NCBI GenBank assembly: GCA_963277665.1
Contig: OY728163.1
Span: 1,901,174,644 to 1,901,238,643, forward strand
Reading direction: 5' to 3'
Length of the DNA stretch: 64,000 nucleotides
From: Viscum album
Lineage: Eukaryota; Streptophyta; Magnoliopsida; Santalales; Viscaceae
The stretch's first letter is position 1. Each line of letters starts with the position of its first letter. Of this stretch, positions 46,766 through 57,967 are shown one piece after another. Below the pieces are notes generated by a model. It worked only from the letters and a program-made list of their open reading frames with translations, made no database searches and was not told the origin of the DNA. Position numbers and translations under genes: made by a program.

Positions 46766-48866
46766 TGAAAATTAGCATTTTTAATGATTAAAAAAAATAC
46801 ACAAAAGATAATCATGGTGGTCTGATGTAATGCAATCCCAGAGCCTCATTGAAAACAAACTTCATCCCCTCACCAGAAAACGACCCCAAATTAGAGAAAG
46901 AAAACATACTGCAATCATGAGTTTTTAGAGAGGCCAAACAATCGGCCACCATATTTACCTCCTTCCATGTGTGAGAGACCTCCATGTGAGGCCCAATTAG
47001 CATTTTGCATCTCTTGAAAGTGAATGTAATAGTCCAAGGAACCTTTCCTTTGCCCAGCAACGCATTTCAAAAAAGCATGGAGTTAGTGTCCACCGATGTA
47101 AGAAATATCCACCTCTATGAACACATTTCCATACCTGCAGTTAAGGCTGGTTCCTTCTCCACTAGGGAGTCGCCTCTCCCAAGCGTGCCAGCGAACACAA
47201 CAGTCACAGATCCCATTGTGTCTCTCACGATACCCCCATGCATCTCCCCCATGATCATTGATCCAACCATGTTATGTTTTAATCCTTGGCTTGGAGGCCT
47301 CCAGCAAACCCACCGTACCTACCTAGAGGTGATGTCTTTCTGATCGGAGAAAATGTTGGAGGTGATGGAGCTCACCGATGGCGCAGAATGGAAATCGGGG
47401 CACAGCCTAACCAGGTCCAAAAAAGAGTTCTTCGTTTTGAAAATAATACCAAATTGAGTTCTAGAAAATTTATTGTGAGTAATATCATTAATTTCCTTCC
47501 AAAGTTTCCAACACCCTATAATTAGAATAAATGTCCGAGCCTTTATTTCAGCCCCCTGATTCCCAGTACCTCTAAACCATGAATTGATGATGTTACCTTG
47601 CACCCCATCATACCCTTCCCTACCGAAGAAGGCTCCGAAAGTCTGCCAAATATTTCTGTCCCATTCACTATCATAGAAAAGGTTCCCCACTATTTCCTGG
47701 TTGAAAGCCCTACAACACCAATATCTCGAAGCCATGTTGACTCCCATACGCTGCAAGCTGTTGTCTGTCAGAAGTGCCCTGTTCCGCATACGCCACAACA
47801 GAAAATTATGTTTGGAAGGAATATCCCTTCACCACAAGGCCTCCCACCACTGATCATTATTTGACATATTCATCGTCACCTGAGCATAATCCTTGATGGT
47901 AAAGGCACCCGATGTTGAACCAGTGAAAATTAGCCTATCATGCTCGTCACTAACAATTATATTGTTGAAAAATTCCATTTGGATTTCATCAAGGATGGCC
48001 TGAAGAAAACAGGGGTGGATGCTAGCCCCGTTGAAGGATAAATCCAGGATGGGGCAGCGCAGGAAACAAACCCTTCCCGCCCCCCAATCAAGCTGTCAGA
48101 AGTTGATATTTCCACTTCCCACTATCCATCGAGAGTGATGATGTAAGACCTCCAAGTATGGATGAATCCGATTCAATATCCTAGAAGAACGTGTCCTCTG
48201 AACATTTTCATTCAGGCCATATATTTACTGAGTTTTTCAACCCCAAAGAGACCAATCTTCCAAGGCCTCCCATGAAATCTAAGCATGAATCCCTTGAATG
48301 GTTGTAGAAATACTTCTCAAGTTGATTCCCCCTTTAGATATAGGTTTTACTAACCGTCTCCCCGAAGCCCAATGATGTTTGACTTCCTTCTTCCCATCCC
48401 ATATGAATGATACCATAATTCATTCCAAGTTAAAGACCACACTCCTAGGAACCTTATGAGTGGAATGTATGTCCATGTTAATGGATACTAGGACACTGTT
48501 CATCAGAGTAGTGCATCCTCCAAAGGATAGAAATATGTTCTTCCAATTATAGACGTGCCCCGTAATTTTAGTAATACGTTTATCAAAATGATGCACCTGA
48601 AGGAAAGAGTGAATGACCAGTGCCACAAGGTATTCCATGGTAAAATAACCCTTTCCCATATTCATACAGGCCCCCAAGACCCTCTCCCTCCTCATATAAA
48701 TCTTCTTGGAAGTAAAGAATAAACTTTTCTCTTTGTTCACCTCCTGCCCACTCCACTTGAAATTTTCCCCTAGAATTCCATCCAACCCCTAAATTGAACT
48801 TCTACTACCATTGATAAAAAGGATTGTATCATTTGAAAACATCAAGTGATTTATACCCATAGATTC
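46766..48866 (-). mobile_element. 5'-truncated LINE (L1-like, with RNase H) in element D 3' LTR
   Basis: Minus-strand translation gives the C-terminal half of a plant LINE ORF2. INHLMFSNDTILF (48,828-48,850) is the RT catalytic block where the family has F-A-D-D. Then come EVNKEKSLFF and NWKNIFLSFGGCTTLMNSVL (RT thumb), SGAFTIKDYAQ and SKHNFLLWRMRNRALLTDN then MASRYWCCR (zf-RVT), and HGGIVRDTMGSVTVVFAGTL with KEPALTAGMEMC and SHTWKEVNMVADCLASL (RNase H). It stops at 46,812. Both boundaries lie between D LTR blocks; no poly-A-derived run is seen at the 3' side. Frames hold for 80-160 codons, longer than in the surrounding LTR. Confidence 0.88.
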
Positions 48867-49859
48867 CACACTTTGGGTAGAAGTCTTTCCAAGGAATCCT
48901 TTGCCTCAAATCTAAAAGAGTTACCCGATTTAAAGGTAATGTCTTCTCTCAAGTTTATTTATTTTATTTTATTTCTTCACTCACCACTATCTTTTTATTA
49001 TTTTAACCCATAATAACACAAGTATCCTTAATATAATATGATATTGTTATGATAAGTATTCTTCATATACTCACACAAACCTCCGTCTAATGGTTAAAGC
49101 GCATACTGTTTCTGTGGGTGGCGAATTACTGCCTCATGAAATGATGATCGCTCAATATTCTTTTAACACCTTTTATGGTGGACATTATGATTTCACTATA
49201 TTTATATATGATATATATGGTTTTTATTTTTTCTATATGATTCTGAGTTTTATTTTTAAATCTCATCGTTATGCTTTTCATGTTGTGGAACTGTGATAAT
49301 TTTATCTGAGGAAGTGTGGACTACTGCCCCCTCAAGTTATGTGCCTCGTTCATGCCAAACATGGAATTTATAATGAATTTAATCAATGAACTTATTTTAC
49401 CTATATAACATATATATTATACTGGAATTATAAAATACATATGCCTCATTTAGTTTTAATTCCTTTAATATGCAAAGAAATGAAAGTAGCGTTCATGAGT
49501 ATGTACAGCCTACCGTCTCCATGAATGGTGCATTTTATTTTTTACCTCAAAATGTTATAGAATAGTATAAAATGAGTATATACTGGATATATATGATATT
49601 TAAATCATTAATACCATTCTGGAGATGATTTACTTATAACTACATGGGAAATTCTTCTCAAACAAGTTCATTTTTGACTCATGTAAAGAACATCGACAAA
49701 ACGTATGATATGAACTCACATAATTAACTAATTATTATAACATGATAAAATGTGATATGTATTGAATAAAAAACTTTAATGTAGGTCCTTATGAAATTAT
49801 AAATTGACCTATGTTTATTATTAAGGAATATAAAGAAATGAACAAGACAAGTCGGACTT

Positions 49860-50670
49860 GAGGTAAGGGGTTTTCTTATCTCACTTTTAATTCCGTGAGA
49901 TTTCCATTGTTTGCAAATTATTTATTGCATGTGGTGTATTGTGTACTTCAACTTGATATATATTATCATGATTATATTTATATTCATGTTATTATGTTAT
50001 TCATTTGGTTCTTATTATCTTTTGGTCATATGACTCGATTTATTACAATGAGGTAAGGGGTTTTTATCTCACTATTTATTCCCATGAGATTCATGCTATC
50101 TATGTCACTATCTCCTTTGAGTGGTGTATGTACTTCCAATTATTCTACTATTTGTGTAATATACTTTCATTTATGGGTATTGATATCAACATTGTATGGT
50201 CCTTTTTTCATGGGGTGTACGTTTCGAATGTTACCCAAATCAGTAAGGGAACCTTTCACCCTCCTCTTTTTAAAAGACATATTATTGTTATGTAGTTTAA
50301 TTTACATCTTCATAATGTTGGGATATGTTCTTATATATACTTATTGATGAAAATTTTATGTCCAAGTGATTAGATAACCTTTTTATCTCTCATCAACTCA
50401 TTTTCTTAATTTTAATGTGACGTCGTTAGGCTGCCGAATTTCTATAAGGGAACTTCTTATCCCAATTTCAATTCATTAGGTTAAAACTCTACTTCTTGAT
50501 TATGTAGTACAGTGAATATGTGTGGATGACCTTTGATTGTTTTACAATTAATATCCACTTATATTATTTGTATTTATATTTATCACAAATAATTATGTAA
50601 TTGATTTATCGTTAATCTAAGGATACCATCTTTGTATGGGACATCATCTCAATCTCATTTCATTGAGGCA
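49860..50670 (+). repeat. Five-unit array with hairpins in element D 3' LTR
   Basis: Unit starts at 49,860, 50,050, 50,240, 50,441 and 50,631 (190, 190, 201, 190 apart): GAGGTAAGGG twice, TCAGTAAGGG, TCTATAAGGG, TTTGTATGGG. Hairpins recur at the same places. Unit 2 reads ATCTCA/TGAGAT, perfect where the 5' LTR copy has a mismatch. Unit 3 is changed in sequence yet still pairs (TTAAA..ACAT with ATGT..TTTAA). Unit 5 keeps pairing through one G-T pair. Confidence 0.78.
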
Positions 50671-51879
50671 TATTTTGATTTCCAAACAACATTATTTTAT
50701 ATGGTGTATAAAACACTTTTGACATTTCATTTCATTAAAAATAAATCTTTTTACATGAAGATTTTTACTAAACAACAAAAGGAATCTTTATTTTGTCTTA
50801 CGTATGCAGCGACCACGACTTCTCCACCGCTGTGACCATTATTTGAGTTTCGGCTTCCTCTACAAGTCAAAACTTTTTTTAAAAGGAAAATAAATACCAT
50901 GTTTTAATTTTCTTTTATTTTGTTATTGAAAATTGTTTTGATAATTTTTTGATTATATCAATGTGTTATATTGATATCTTCTGATTGATATGTGGAAATG
51001 TTATGTTTCTTTTATGCATGTTATATGTGATATGATTATCTTCTGTTTCTTGGGCATTGTTTATGAAGTCGGGTGGTTCTGTGTTAAAAAAGGGCGGGTT
51101 AGCCCGAGATAGCTCTCCAATGCATTAGGTAGCGCGAAGGAGTTAAACGCTAAGGTTTCACTGAAGATATTTATTGAATATACTGTGATGGGTATTCCAA
51201 TCATGACCATGAGGGTTAGTCCCTATGTAAGAATGTTATGAATGCCTCAAGTTACCATTATGTTTTACGATTTATATGTGTTTTTCACAAATATTATGAT
51301 TTCATGGGATATGTTAAAATTCTTATGGTATGAATATATTGATGATCTAATTTTTTCTTTCTTTTTTTCCCTTAATGAGCTTTTTATGCTCATCCCATGT
51401 TTTTGAAATGTTTTTCAAAGGACATAAAGTGGAATAGGGTCAAAGATGGGATCAAGGAAATGTCATGCTGTCTAAAACCTGGAAATAGAAAAGACTCTTT
51501 TGTTGAAGAGTTTTTATTTTGTGAAAAAATGGAAACTGAGTTGATGTGTCTAATTTGTAATCATTGAGATGTAATATTTGTGTCTTAATTCTACAAAACT
51601 CTATACCTGAAAAGATCCTCAATGTGAATTATTCATTTAATTCGAGATTATGTAATGTTTTAAGGTCAGGTCTTTATAGGTGCAACCCTTCTGTGGAAAA
51701 TGCCACCAGGGGCATTTTTGTAATTCAGCGTCCTTGGGAAAACCTTTACAACTTTTGAACGGAGGCTCGGATTAAAATTCTGAGATCGCCGTTACGCTTA
51801 GAACGTAGATTTTACACTAGAGGTGGCTTAACCCCGACCCCGCTGAATGTTTGGGTATGGAGCCTACTGGTGGGCATTT

Positions 51880-51903
51880 AAGTGTTTTTCTATTTAAACA
51901 CTT
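51880..51903 (+). promoter_or_regulatory. TATA box inside an inverted repeat, element C 5' LTR
   Basis: Perfect 8-base arms AAGTGTTT and AAACACTT enclose TTCTATTT, so the TATTTAAA box straddles the loop edge. A CT-rich leader follows. The arrangement is identical at 59,895-59,918 in the other LTR although the surrounding sequence has diverged. Confidence 0.6.
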
Positions 51904-52299
51904 CTACTACCCCTCCTCATCTATCCCCCTATTTCTCCCTATAGGATCTCTCTCAACAATCATCAATAGCCTCTCCCAACCTCTCCATGAAACGAAGACT
52001 CCAGCGGATCATCGGCGAAGCGACGGGCTACACCCTGCGAGGTAGGCTCATGTATTTCTTTTTATTTGTTATTTATTCAGCCTCTTAAAATTCTATTAAT
52101 AGTGTCAATATTTTTTCCCTATCGAGTAATGCCCATGGTTGCGTTGGATTCGATCTAAGATTTCTAACTCTCTTCTCGGATCGAAAATCCGAGTCGTGGG
52201 GCGCCCGAGGTGGCTTCAGGATGTTTTCCGGCCATTGTTCCCTATTTTTCAGTGGTTCCAAGTGTTTCTGGCAGACTTCAGGTGGTCTGGGATAGCGGT

Positions 52300-52575
52300 T
52301 GGCATTGAGGGCTCTCAGGACGTGGTGGTCACAAGCGAGGGTGGTCCAAGGCGGTGGTGGCGGGCGGAGGTTACCGGTGCGGGGCGTGACGTGGGTCGCG
52401 GCGCGCGACCCCATACAGGAGACCGAGACTCACCGAAGGCGGGTCTCTACATGGAACAACGACTAGCCTCAAGGACCGGTCGGCCGGGTGGACTACGGGT
52501 CAGCGGTCGGGCCGGCCTGCGTCGGCCGGCCCAGGCCGGGTGGACCGGCTGGACCCGGCCGGTCCAGCCCTAAGG
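52300..52575. other. GC-rich tract in element C 5' LTR
   Basis: Motifs such as GGCCCAGGCCGGGTGGACC give strong local G+C and CpG enrichment. The matching tract is at 60,330-60,650. Overlapping long frames on both strands are composition effects. Confidence 0.65.
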
Positions 52576-53315
52576 GGTGTGCCCCCTTGCCTTCGGAAAA
52601 CTGTAACATTCACTACAAGTGTCCGTTTTGTATTCCATCTATGGAAGTGCAATACTCAGCTCAAGACAGAGATTTTGAGACGGTCTTGGGGATTTTTAAT
52701 TCCCAAGACATGGGCTCGATGGCTCGTCATGCTCGTTAAAGTACCTCATCGGGATTTAACTTTTGGATGGCATGAACACATCCAGAGTCTGTTTAAGGTG
52801 CCGCCATGGCGTTGTGACCCTGGCGTCAAGATGAAGTTTTTTCAAGGAAATTTCAGGCATCGAAGCCAGAGTTGAAACGTGGGCCCCACAGGCCGTCTTT
52901 TATGTTGTGAGCAGTGTTTTCCAACTTTTTCATCAGACGTCCGTTCGGGGCGAATGAGTAGTCGTTCTAGCCTGCTTTTCCGAGATCATCACGATGAAGT
53001 AGTTTGCTCGACATTTTTAAGGAACGAGGTGTGGGCCCCATGAGACACCGTATGGGAACAAAGTGGGGTGGAATAACCTTTTCTTCAGGAGTCCGTACCC
53101 TACGAGTAAGTAGTCTATATTGCGTGTTTTTTTCACGAGGATTACAATAGTGTAATCTGTTTGGGTGTGCAGAGCCTCTTTCGAGATCTCATTATATGTG
53201 GAAACATGAAAAGGCATTGTCCAGAGGTTCCCTTGACACACTCCCACCCAACGCAGGGTCGTGATGTTAGGAACACCCAGATAATGGTTCGGGTAGTGTG
53301 GAGTTATCAGACCAG

Positions 53316-53560
53316 TTTAGGGTTTACCCTCCAGTGGGGCTGGGCAGCGGGTTACCCACCAACGTATAAGGGTTTACCCTCCAGCGAGTATGGGCAGTGA
53401 ATTAACCATTGAACTTATGTTTTACACTCCGTCAGGGCTGGTTAGTGGGTTACCCATTAACCTTAGGGTTTACCCTCCAGAGGGCTGGGCAGTGGGTCAC
53501 CCAACGACCTTTTGGGGTTTACCCTCTAGTTGGGCTGGGTAGTGGGTTACCCGATGAATT
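53316..53560 (+). repeat. ~49-bp minisatellite with telo-box motifs, element C 5' LTR
   Basis: Five units start at about 53,316, 53,367, 53,414, 53,463 and 53,511. Consensus begins AGGGTTTACCCTCCAG and continues GGGCTGGGCAGTGGGTTACCC. Units 1 and 4 contain TTAGGGTTT (53,317-53,325 and 53,463-53,471), which is the plant telo-box AAACCCTAA on the other strand. Confidence 0.85.
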
Positions 53561-54537
53561 ATTTCAGACTCATCCCTTCCAATGAGGCTAGTCAGTGGAT
53601 TTTATCCAAGATTACCGGAGTGGGTATTTTGGTTGTATGGTTTAGCGAGAAGGCGGCATTGACGTTCAGGACTGTTGGGCATCAGTGATGTCTACCCTTA
53701 GAACTGTTGATGACTTATCCTGGGCTGATCTTCGAGATGGATATCCCCTTATACACTCATTCGGGTTTCTTTTTCAGCATATATATTTACAACCTAATTT
53801 CATTACCACTCTTTGGGTTCAGTTACACTCTTTCTGGAGGGGCGAAGACACGCAGGGTATGCCATGTGCTTTCCGTGTCTAGCTCCTCTTGGTTGGACGA
53901 GCATACTTTCTTTCTCTTGATGGGTTGAGCTGTACACTATTTACTGTGCTCTTTCACTATTCTCTGTTCTATCTACTTCTCACCATTTTATTACCTCCTT
54001 TTTTTCTCCATCCAGGTTTTGAGGCATCCTACTGAGTATCATTATAGTCACCCCTAATTGGGATTTTCCCGCACTTGGTGTGCCCTTGCAGATGATGGAC
54101 ATGTCGATCACGACTACAAAGGAGAGTAGAGGACATAAGATCTTGGGCTGCGCTCATTGGTCATAGTAAAAATTTCATGTGTGAGACTCATCATCTATTT
54201 AATTTTTTTTACCTATTGCCGAGTTGTGGAACCTTTCGAGTTGGGCGCTTGTTTTTCCCTTTTTCTATTTAGTATCTTATCAGTACTTTTCATCAATTTA
54301 CTTTTCTCTATTTAGGAGTTGATTCATGACTGTGGTTGGGTTATAGTTGTTTGTCCTTCGGTTTTCTTTTGACTCTGCACTTCTGCATTTAGTGGGATAT
54401 GTGTGTGTGTATAGGTACGTAGGCAAAGGCCTCCTTGAGAATGTTACGCCTTCGGCACTTGTCGCCAGCCCCACGCTTATGGAGGCGAGCTTGGCGTATT
54501 TACGGCTCGGGACCTGTAGGTTCAGGTCAGAAGAAAG

Positions 54538-54549
54538 TGGTACCAAAGG
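54538..54549 (+). other. Element C primer-binding site
   Basis: TGGTACCAAAGG matches 9 of the first 11 bases of TGGTATCAGAGC and starts three bases after the LTR end, the same spacing as in element B. Confidence 0.8.
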
Positions 54550-54871
54550 TGGTTTGTTAATTGGATAACTGTTTGGATGTCCCTAAAAAGGAATTGGTTG
54601 GGATTTATGGAAATAGTGTCGACGTGTCTCGAGAGCGGCTCTCCGGCTAGGGAGTCCAGTGATGGTATGGGTGGCCGACGTATCCATTCACCAGGACCCA
54701 GATAACCCGCTTGTCGACTCGGCATGCTTAAACATTTGTTGTGGGGAACTTTAGAACATGAATCCGGAATGATTGATTCTTTGATTTTCCTTTTCGAGTC
54801 ATCCCCCTATGTGATTATTGTTATATATATATATTCTCATCTGATCGTGCTAATCCTTGATAATTTTCAGG

Positions 54872-55860
54872 ATGCCCCCATGTGACCATCCAGCCAGGTT
54901 ACCCTCTCTAGTTTGTGATGACAACCTGGAGAGAAACAAGGCGTCAGTTCAGGGACCCTCACGTGATCCTCTTCCGCCCAGTGCTTCAGCAGTATCCCCT
55001 CCACCTGGAGAGTGGCAGTTAGTACCGGCAGCACAGGATGAGGTTGAGAACAGGCTTAATGAGCTCTGAGACTTCCAACATCAGCGGCCACAGAAGTTCT
55101 GTATGGACCTGGATCCCCATGAAGCAGAAGACTGGCTAGAGTCTGTGGACCAACTTTTCAGGCTGGTATGGACACCACCAGACCAGATTGTAGCCCTATA
55201 TTCCATCCTTTTCCTTGGGATGTCCGCACGTTGGTGGGGGTTGGTTACGAAGACCCACGATGAGTCATCTCTCACGTGGGATAGCTTCTAGAGGCTGTTC
55301 TGGGAGGAGTACTCCTCCTCTTATTTATGCTCCATTCTGATTCAACATCTTCTAATGCTGAAGTAGGGGGGATGATTATGGCGCAGTACTCATCCCTATT
55401 TTCCGATCTGACATGATACTCGCAAGATATGGTCTGCGATTGTTACTTCCTGGAGGGGAAGTTTGAGCAGGGTCTTCACAGGGAGATATGTGCCAGTGTA
55501 GTACACATGTGCATCCCTACTTATGCCAGGGTGCTAGAGCGGGCACTTGTGATGGAGAGAATCTTGGCTTAGGGATGCCAGTTGATAGGGCCTTCGAGTG
55601 TCCCTTCAGAGGAGAGTCATTGGTGACAGGCAGGCGGCAAAGAGCAGAGCCTCGGTCGAGGAGGCCCTTCCATGAGCAGACACAGGGGCAGGGTCGTACA
55701 CCACAGTGGCTCTAGGGAGCACTGGGGCAGCCAGGAGAGAGTCAGTGCTATTCCTGTGACATACGGCGTCACCAAGCATGGGACTGCTTGACCAGGCGTA
55801 CTGAGCAGTTGTGGTAGGTAGTTTGCGCACCTCAGTGGAAGATGCAGTGTCGTGACCAGG
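54872..55860 (+). pseudogene. Element C gag (broken)
   Basis: The start at 54,872 (MPPCDHPARLPSLVCDDN) matches the gag start of B. A proline-rich N-terminus runs to a stop at about 55,067. The capsid part reads FCMDLDPHEAEDWLESVDQL, FRLVWTPPDQIVALYSILFL and GMSARWWGLVTKTHDESSLT, then a stop: the retrotransposon gag domain. A zinc knuckle with all four ligands, CYSCDIRRHQAWDC, lies at 55,746-55,787. Frame changes occur between capsid and knuckle. The protein would package element RNA. Confidence 0.85.
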
Positions 55861-56024
55861 GATCCCCTAGGTGAGGACAGGGTGGTCCTCATAGAGGCGG
55901 CGCAGGAAGAGCGGCATGACCTGGAGGTCCGGGACAGCGTTTCGAGGTCCTTCCACTTCCACCACTGGGTGGCCCATGTCAGGCTCAGGGAGCTGGCGGT
56001 AGGGGCCGCAGGCAGATTCAGGCT

Positions 56025-56381
56025 ATGGGTGTTCTTGACCCCCTAGAACACGAGATGGTCATATGTACACTTTTTTTTTACACTATGCTTTCTTTGGTAC
56101 TAGTCGACATAGGCTCCATCCACTCCTTTATATCGCTGCTTTTAGTACGAGAGTTTGAGTATCCAGTAGTGGCGCTGACACCTGCACTTAGCCTCAAGTT
56201 TCTTATGGAAAGTGCCTCATTGGTTACCTTTATCTGTAGAGAGTGTGAGCTATCGTTCGGCGGAGGGAGTTTCACATGGGACCTACTCATCATCACGATG
56301 GAAGCTTATGACGTCATCATGGGCATGGCTTGGCTTTCTATGGTTCACGCCAGATTGACTATCATCACAGATGGGTTATAG
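56025..56381 (+). pseudogene. Element C aspartic protease
   Basis: A 118-codon open frame contains LVLVDIGSIHSFISLLLVRE, where the family has D-T-G-(A/S)-(T/S)-H; the essential D-T-G is D-I-G. It continues CRECELSFGGGSFTWDLLII and closes with AYDVIMGMAWLSMVHARL, the standard end of gypsy proteases. Length fits the domain. RT follows in another frame, so at least one frameshift separates them. Confidence 0.85.
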
Positions 56382-56589
56382 GCATGTTTTATAATGGGAC
56401 GAGGTTCACCATCTTTGGCGAACAAGACCTTGTGGTAGAGCAGGTGAATACTCTGAGCATGAGATCATGACCTTTTTTTCATCAGTTGGCGAGCATGGCT
56501 CTCGGAGTAGCAGAAGGTACATGCACCTGGATCCCTACTATTGTAGAGAACTACATGGATGCCTTTCACGAGGATGTCCCAGGACTACC

Positions 56590-57120
56590 TCGGAGGTGAG
56601 AGATGGATTTCTGCATTTACTTGAAGCTGAGGACTACCCCTATATCATGTGAAGCTTATAGGATGGCACCCATAGTGCTTCGGGAGCTACGACTTCAGCT
56701 GGACGACCTTCGTGAGAAGGGATTCATCAGGCCCAGTGTGTCCCCTTAGGCAGCTCCAGTTTTGTTTTGGAAAAAGGCATATGAGATTCTGTGTCATTGT
56801 GTGGATTATCGTCACCTGAATCAGGCCACAATAATGAACAAGTACCCTTTGCTGAGGATCGACGACCTCTTCGACCAGTTGAGAGGTGTGAAGTGGTTCT
56901 CCAAGATTGATCTTCTATCTAGCTACCACCAGTTGCAGGTTTGTGAGGCTGACATCCCTAAGTTGGCTTTCCATTGTCGATATGGGCATTACAAGTTTCT
57001 AGTGATGCCCTTTGGCATGACGAATGACCCTTCTGTTTTCATGGCTTTGATGAACCAGATCTTCGAGCCGTACATGGACCGGTTTGTGGTTGTCTTTATT
57101 GACGATATAATCATCTAATC
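56590..57120 (+). pseudogene. Element C reverse transcriptase, fingers and palm
   Basis: Reading order: [33 protein letters not shown], then after a stop [56 protein letters not shown] and [13 protein letters not shown] with the intact catalytic I-D-D at 57,098-57,106. A TAA follows at 57,116. The main open part is 56,762-57,118. Apart from stops, residues stay close to the Tekay/Del consensus. Confidence 0.9.
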
Positions 57121-57960
57121 TGTGATGGGGGAGGAGCATGAAGAGCATTTAAGGATGGTCCTAGACTTACTCCGGGATCATTAGTTGTATGGGAAGCTCT
57201 CAAAGTGCCAGTTCTGGATTCATGAGGATAACTTTCTGAGGCATGTCATTATAGAGCATGGATTGGTCGTAGATCCCACAAAGATAGAGGCAGTACTTTC
57301 TTGGGAGCCACCCAGAAATGCGTTAGAGGTGCGAAGCGTCCTTATTTTGGCAGGGTACTACTGGAGGTTTGTGGGAGATTTATCCAAGATTTCTGCCCCT
57401 TTGACCACATTAAAGCAGAAGGGATGACTGTTCACATGGAATTATCAGTGACAGAAGGCCTTCAAGGAGATGAGTCATAGGCTGAATAATGCTCCAATGT
57501 TGAGGATTCCAGAGGAGGGTGTTGAGTTTGTGGTGTACTATGACGCTTCAGGAGTTGGTCTCAGGTGCATGCTGATGCAGCAGTGGGAAGAGATTGCATA
57601 TGGGTCGAGACAGTTTAGGCCCCATGAGCAGAATTATGCGACTCACAATTTGGAGCTTGCAGCGGTGGTCTTTACCTTGAGGTTATAGAGACACTACCTT
57701 ATGGGAGAGTGTTTTGTAGTCTACTCAGACCACCAGAGCCTCAAGTGAATCTTCACTCAGAGGGATTTGAATCTGAGTCAGAGGCGCTGGATGGAGTATC
57801 TACAGGACTATGATTTCGAGATAGTCTACACTCTAGTGAAGGTTAATGTAGTAGCATATGCCCTTAGCAGGATTTCCTAGGCTCGTTTAGTATGGGAAGC
57901 TTCAGACCAGTTGTCTTACCTATGGCTAACCATGGTGGAGCATGTGGGTACGACTTTTCT
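57121..57960 (+). pseudogene. Element C RT connection and RNase H
   Basis: Same frame as the palm: [60 protein letters not shown]. RNase H starts [20 protein letters not shown] with its Asp intact, then [20 protein letters not shown] and [10 protein letters not shown] (Glu present), VYSDHQSLK (second Asp), [20 protein letters not shown] and [10 protein letters not shown], where the third Asp of V-A-D-A-L-S-R is Tyr. About six stops interrupt it. Confidence 0.88.
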
Positions 57961-57967
57961 TTAGTCG

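Larger units (their letters stand above)
38408..51678 (+). mobile_element. Element D: pol-less LTR element with 4.7 kb LTRs (LARD / TR-GAG-like)
   Basis: Two long LTRs (38,408-43,143 and 45,506-51,678) enclose only 2.36 kb with primer site, a shortened gag and a strong polypurine tract, but no protease, RT or integrase. The right LTR is longer only because of a LINE insertion. Flanks ggcac (38,403-38,407) and ggtgc (51,679-51,683) fit a 5-base target duplication differing by two transitions, and the C LTR reads continuously across it. LTR identity by eye is about 88% over the first ~165 bases. Such an element needs proteins from a relative; A shares its LTR blocks. Confidence 0.85.
45506..51678 (+). 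repeat. Element D 3' LTR, containing a LINE
   Basis: Matches the 5' LTR from AGTAACATCCCAGG to CAGGTCTTTATA, except that 46,766-48,866 is LINE sequence and about 0.67 kb equivalent to 39,680-40,355 is absent. Boxes lie at 49,117-49,180 and 49,310-49,358, palindrome region at 49,490-49,535. Confidence 0.88.
51684..54534 (+). repeat. Element C 5' LTR, second part
   Basis: Resumes AACCCTTCTGTGGAAAATGC, matching GACCCATCAGTGGAAAACAC at about 59,698. Landmarks: TATA hairpin (51,880-51,903), GC-rich tract, minisatellite with telo-boxes (53,316-53,560), and the end GGTTCAGGTCAGAAGA, equivalent to GTTCGGGTCGTGACA. Confidence 0.9.

Noticed and set aside
53316..53560. Interstitial telomere array
   Set aside because: TTTAGGG is not tandem; only one telo-box-like core occurs per ~49-bp unit, and the array is duplicated in both LTRs of C.
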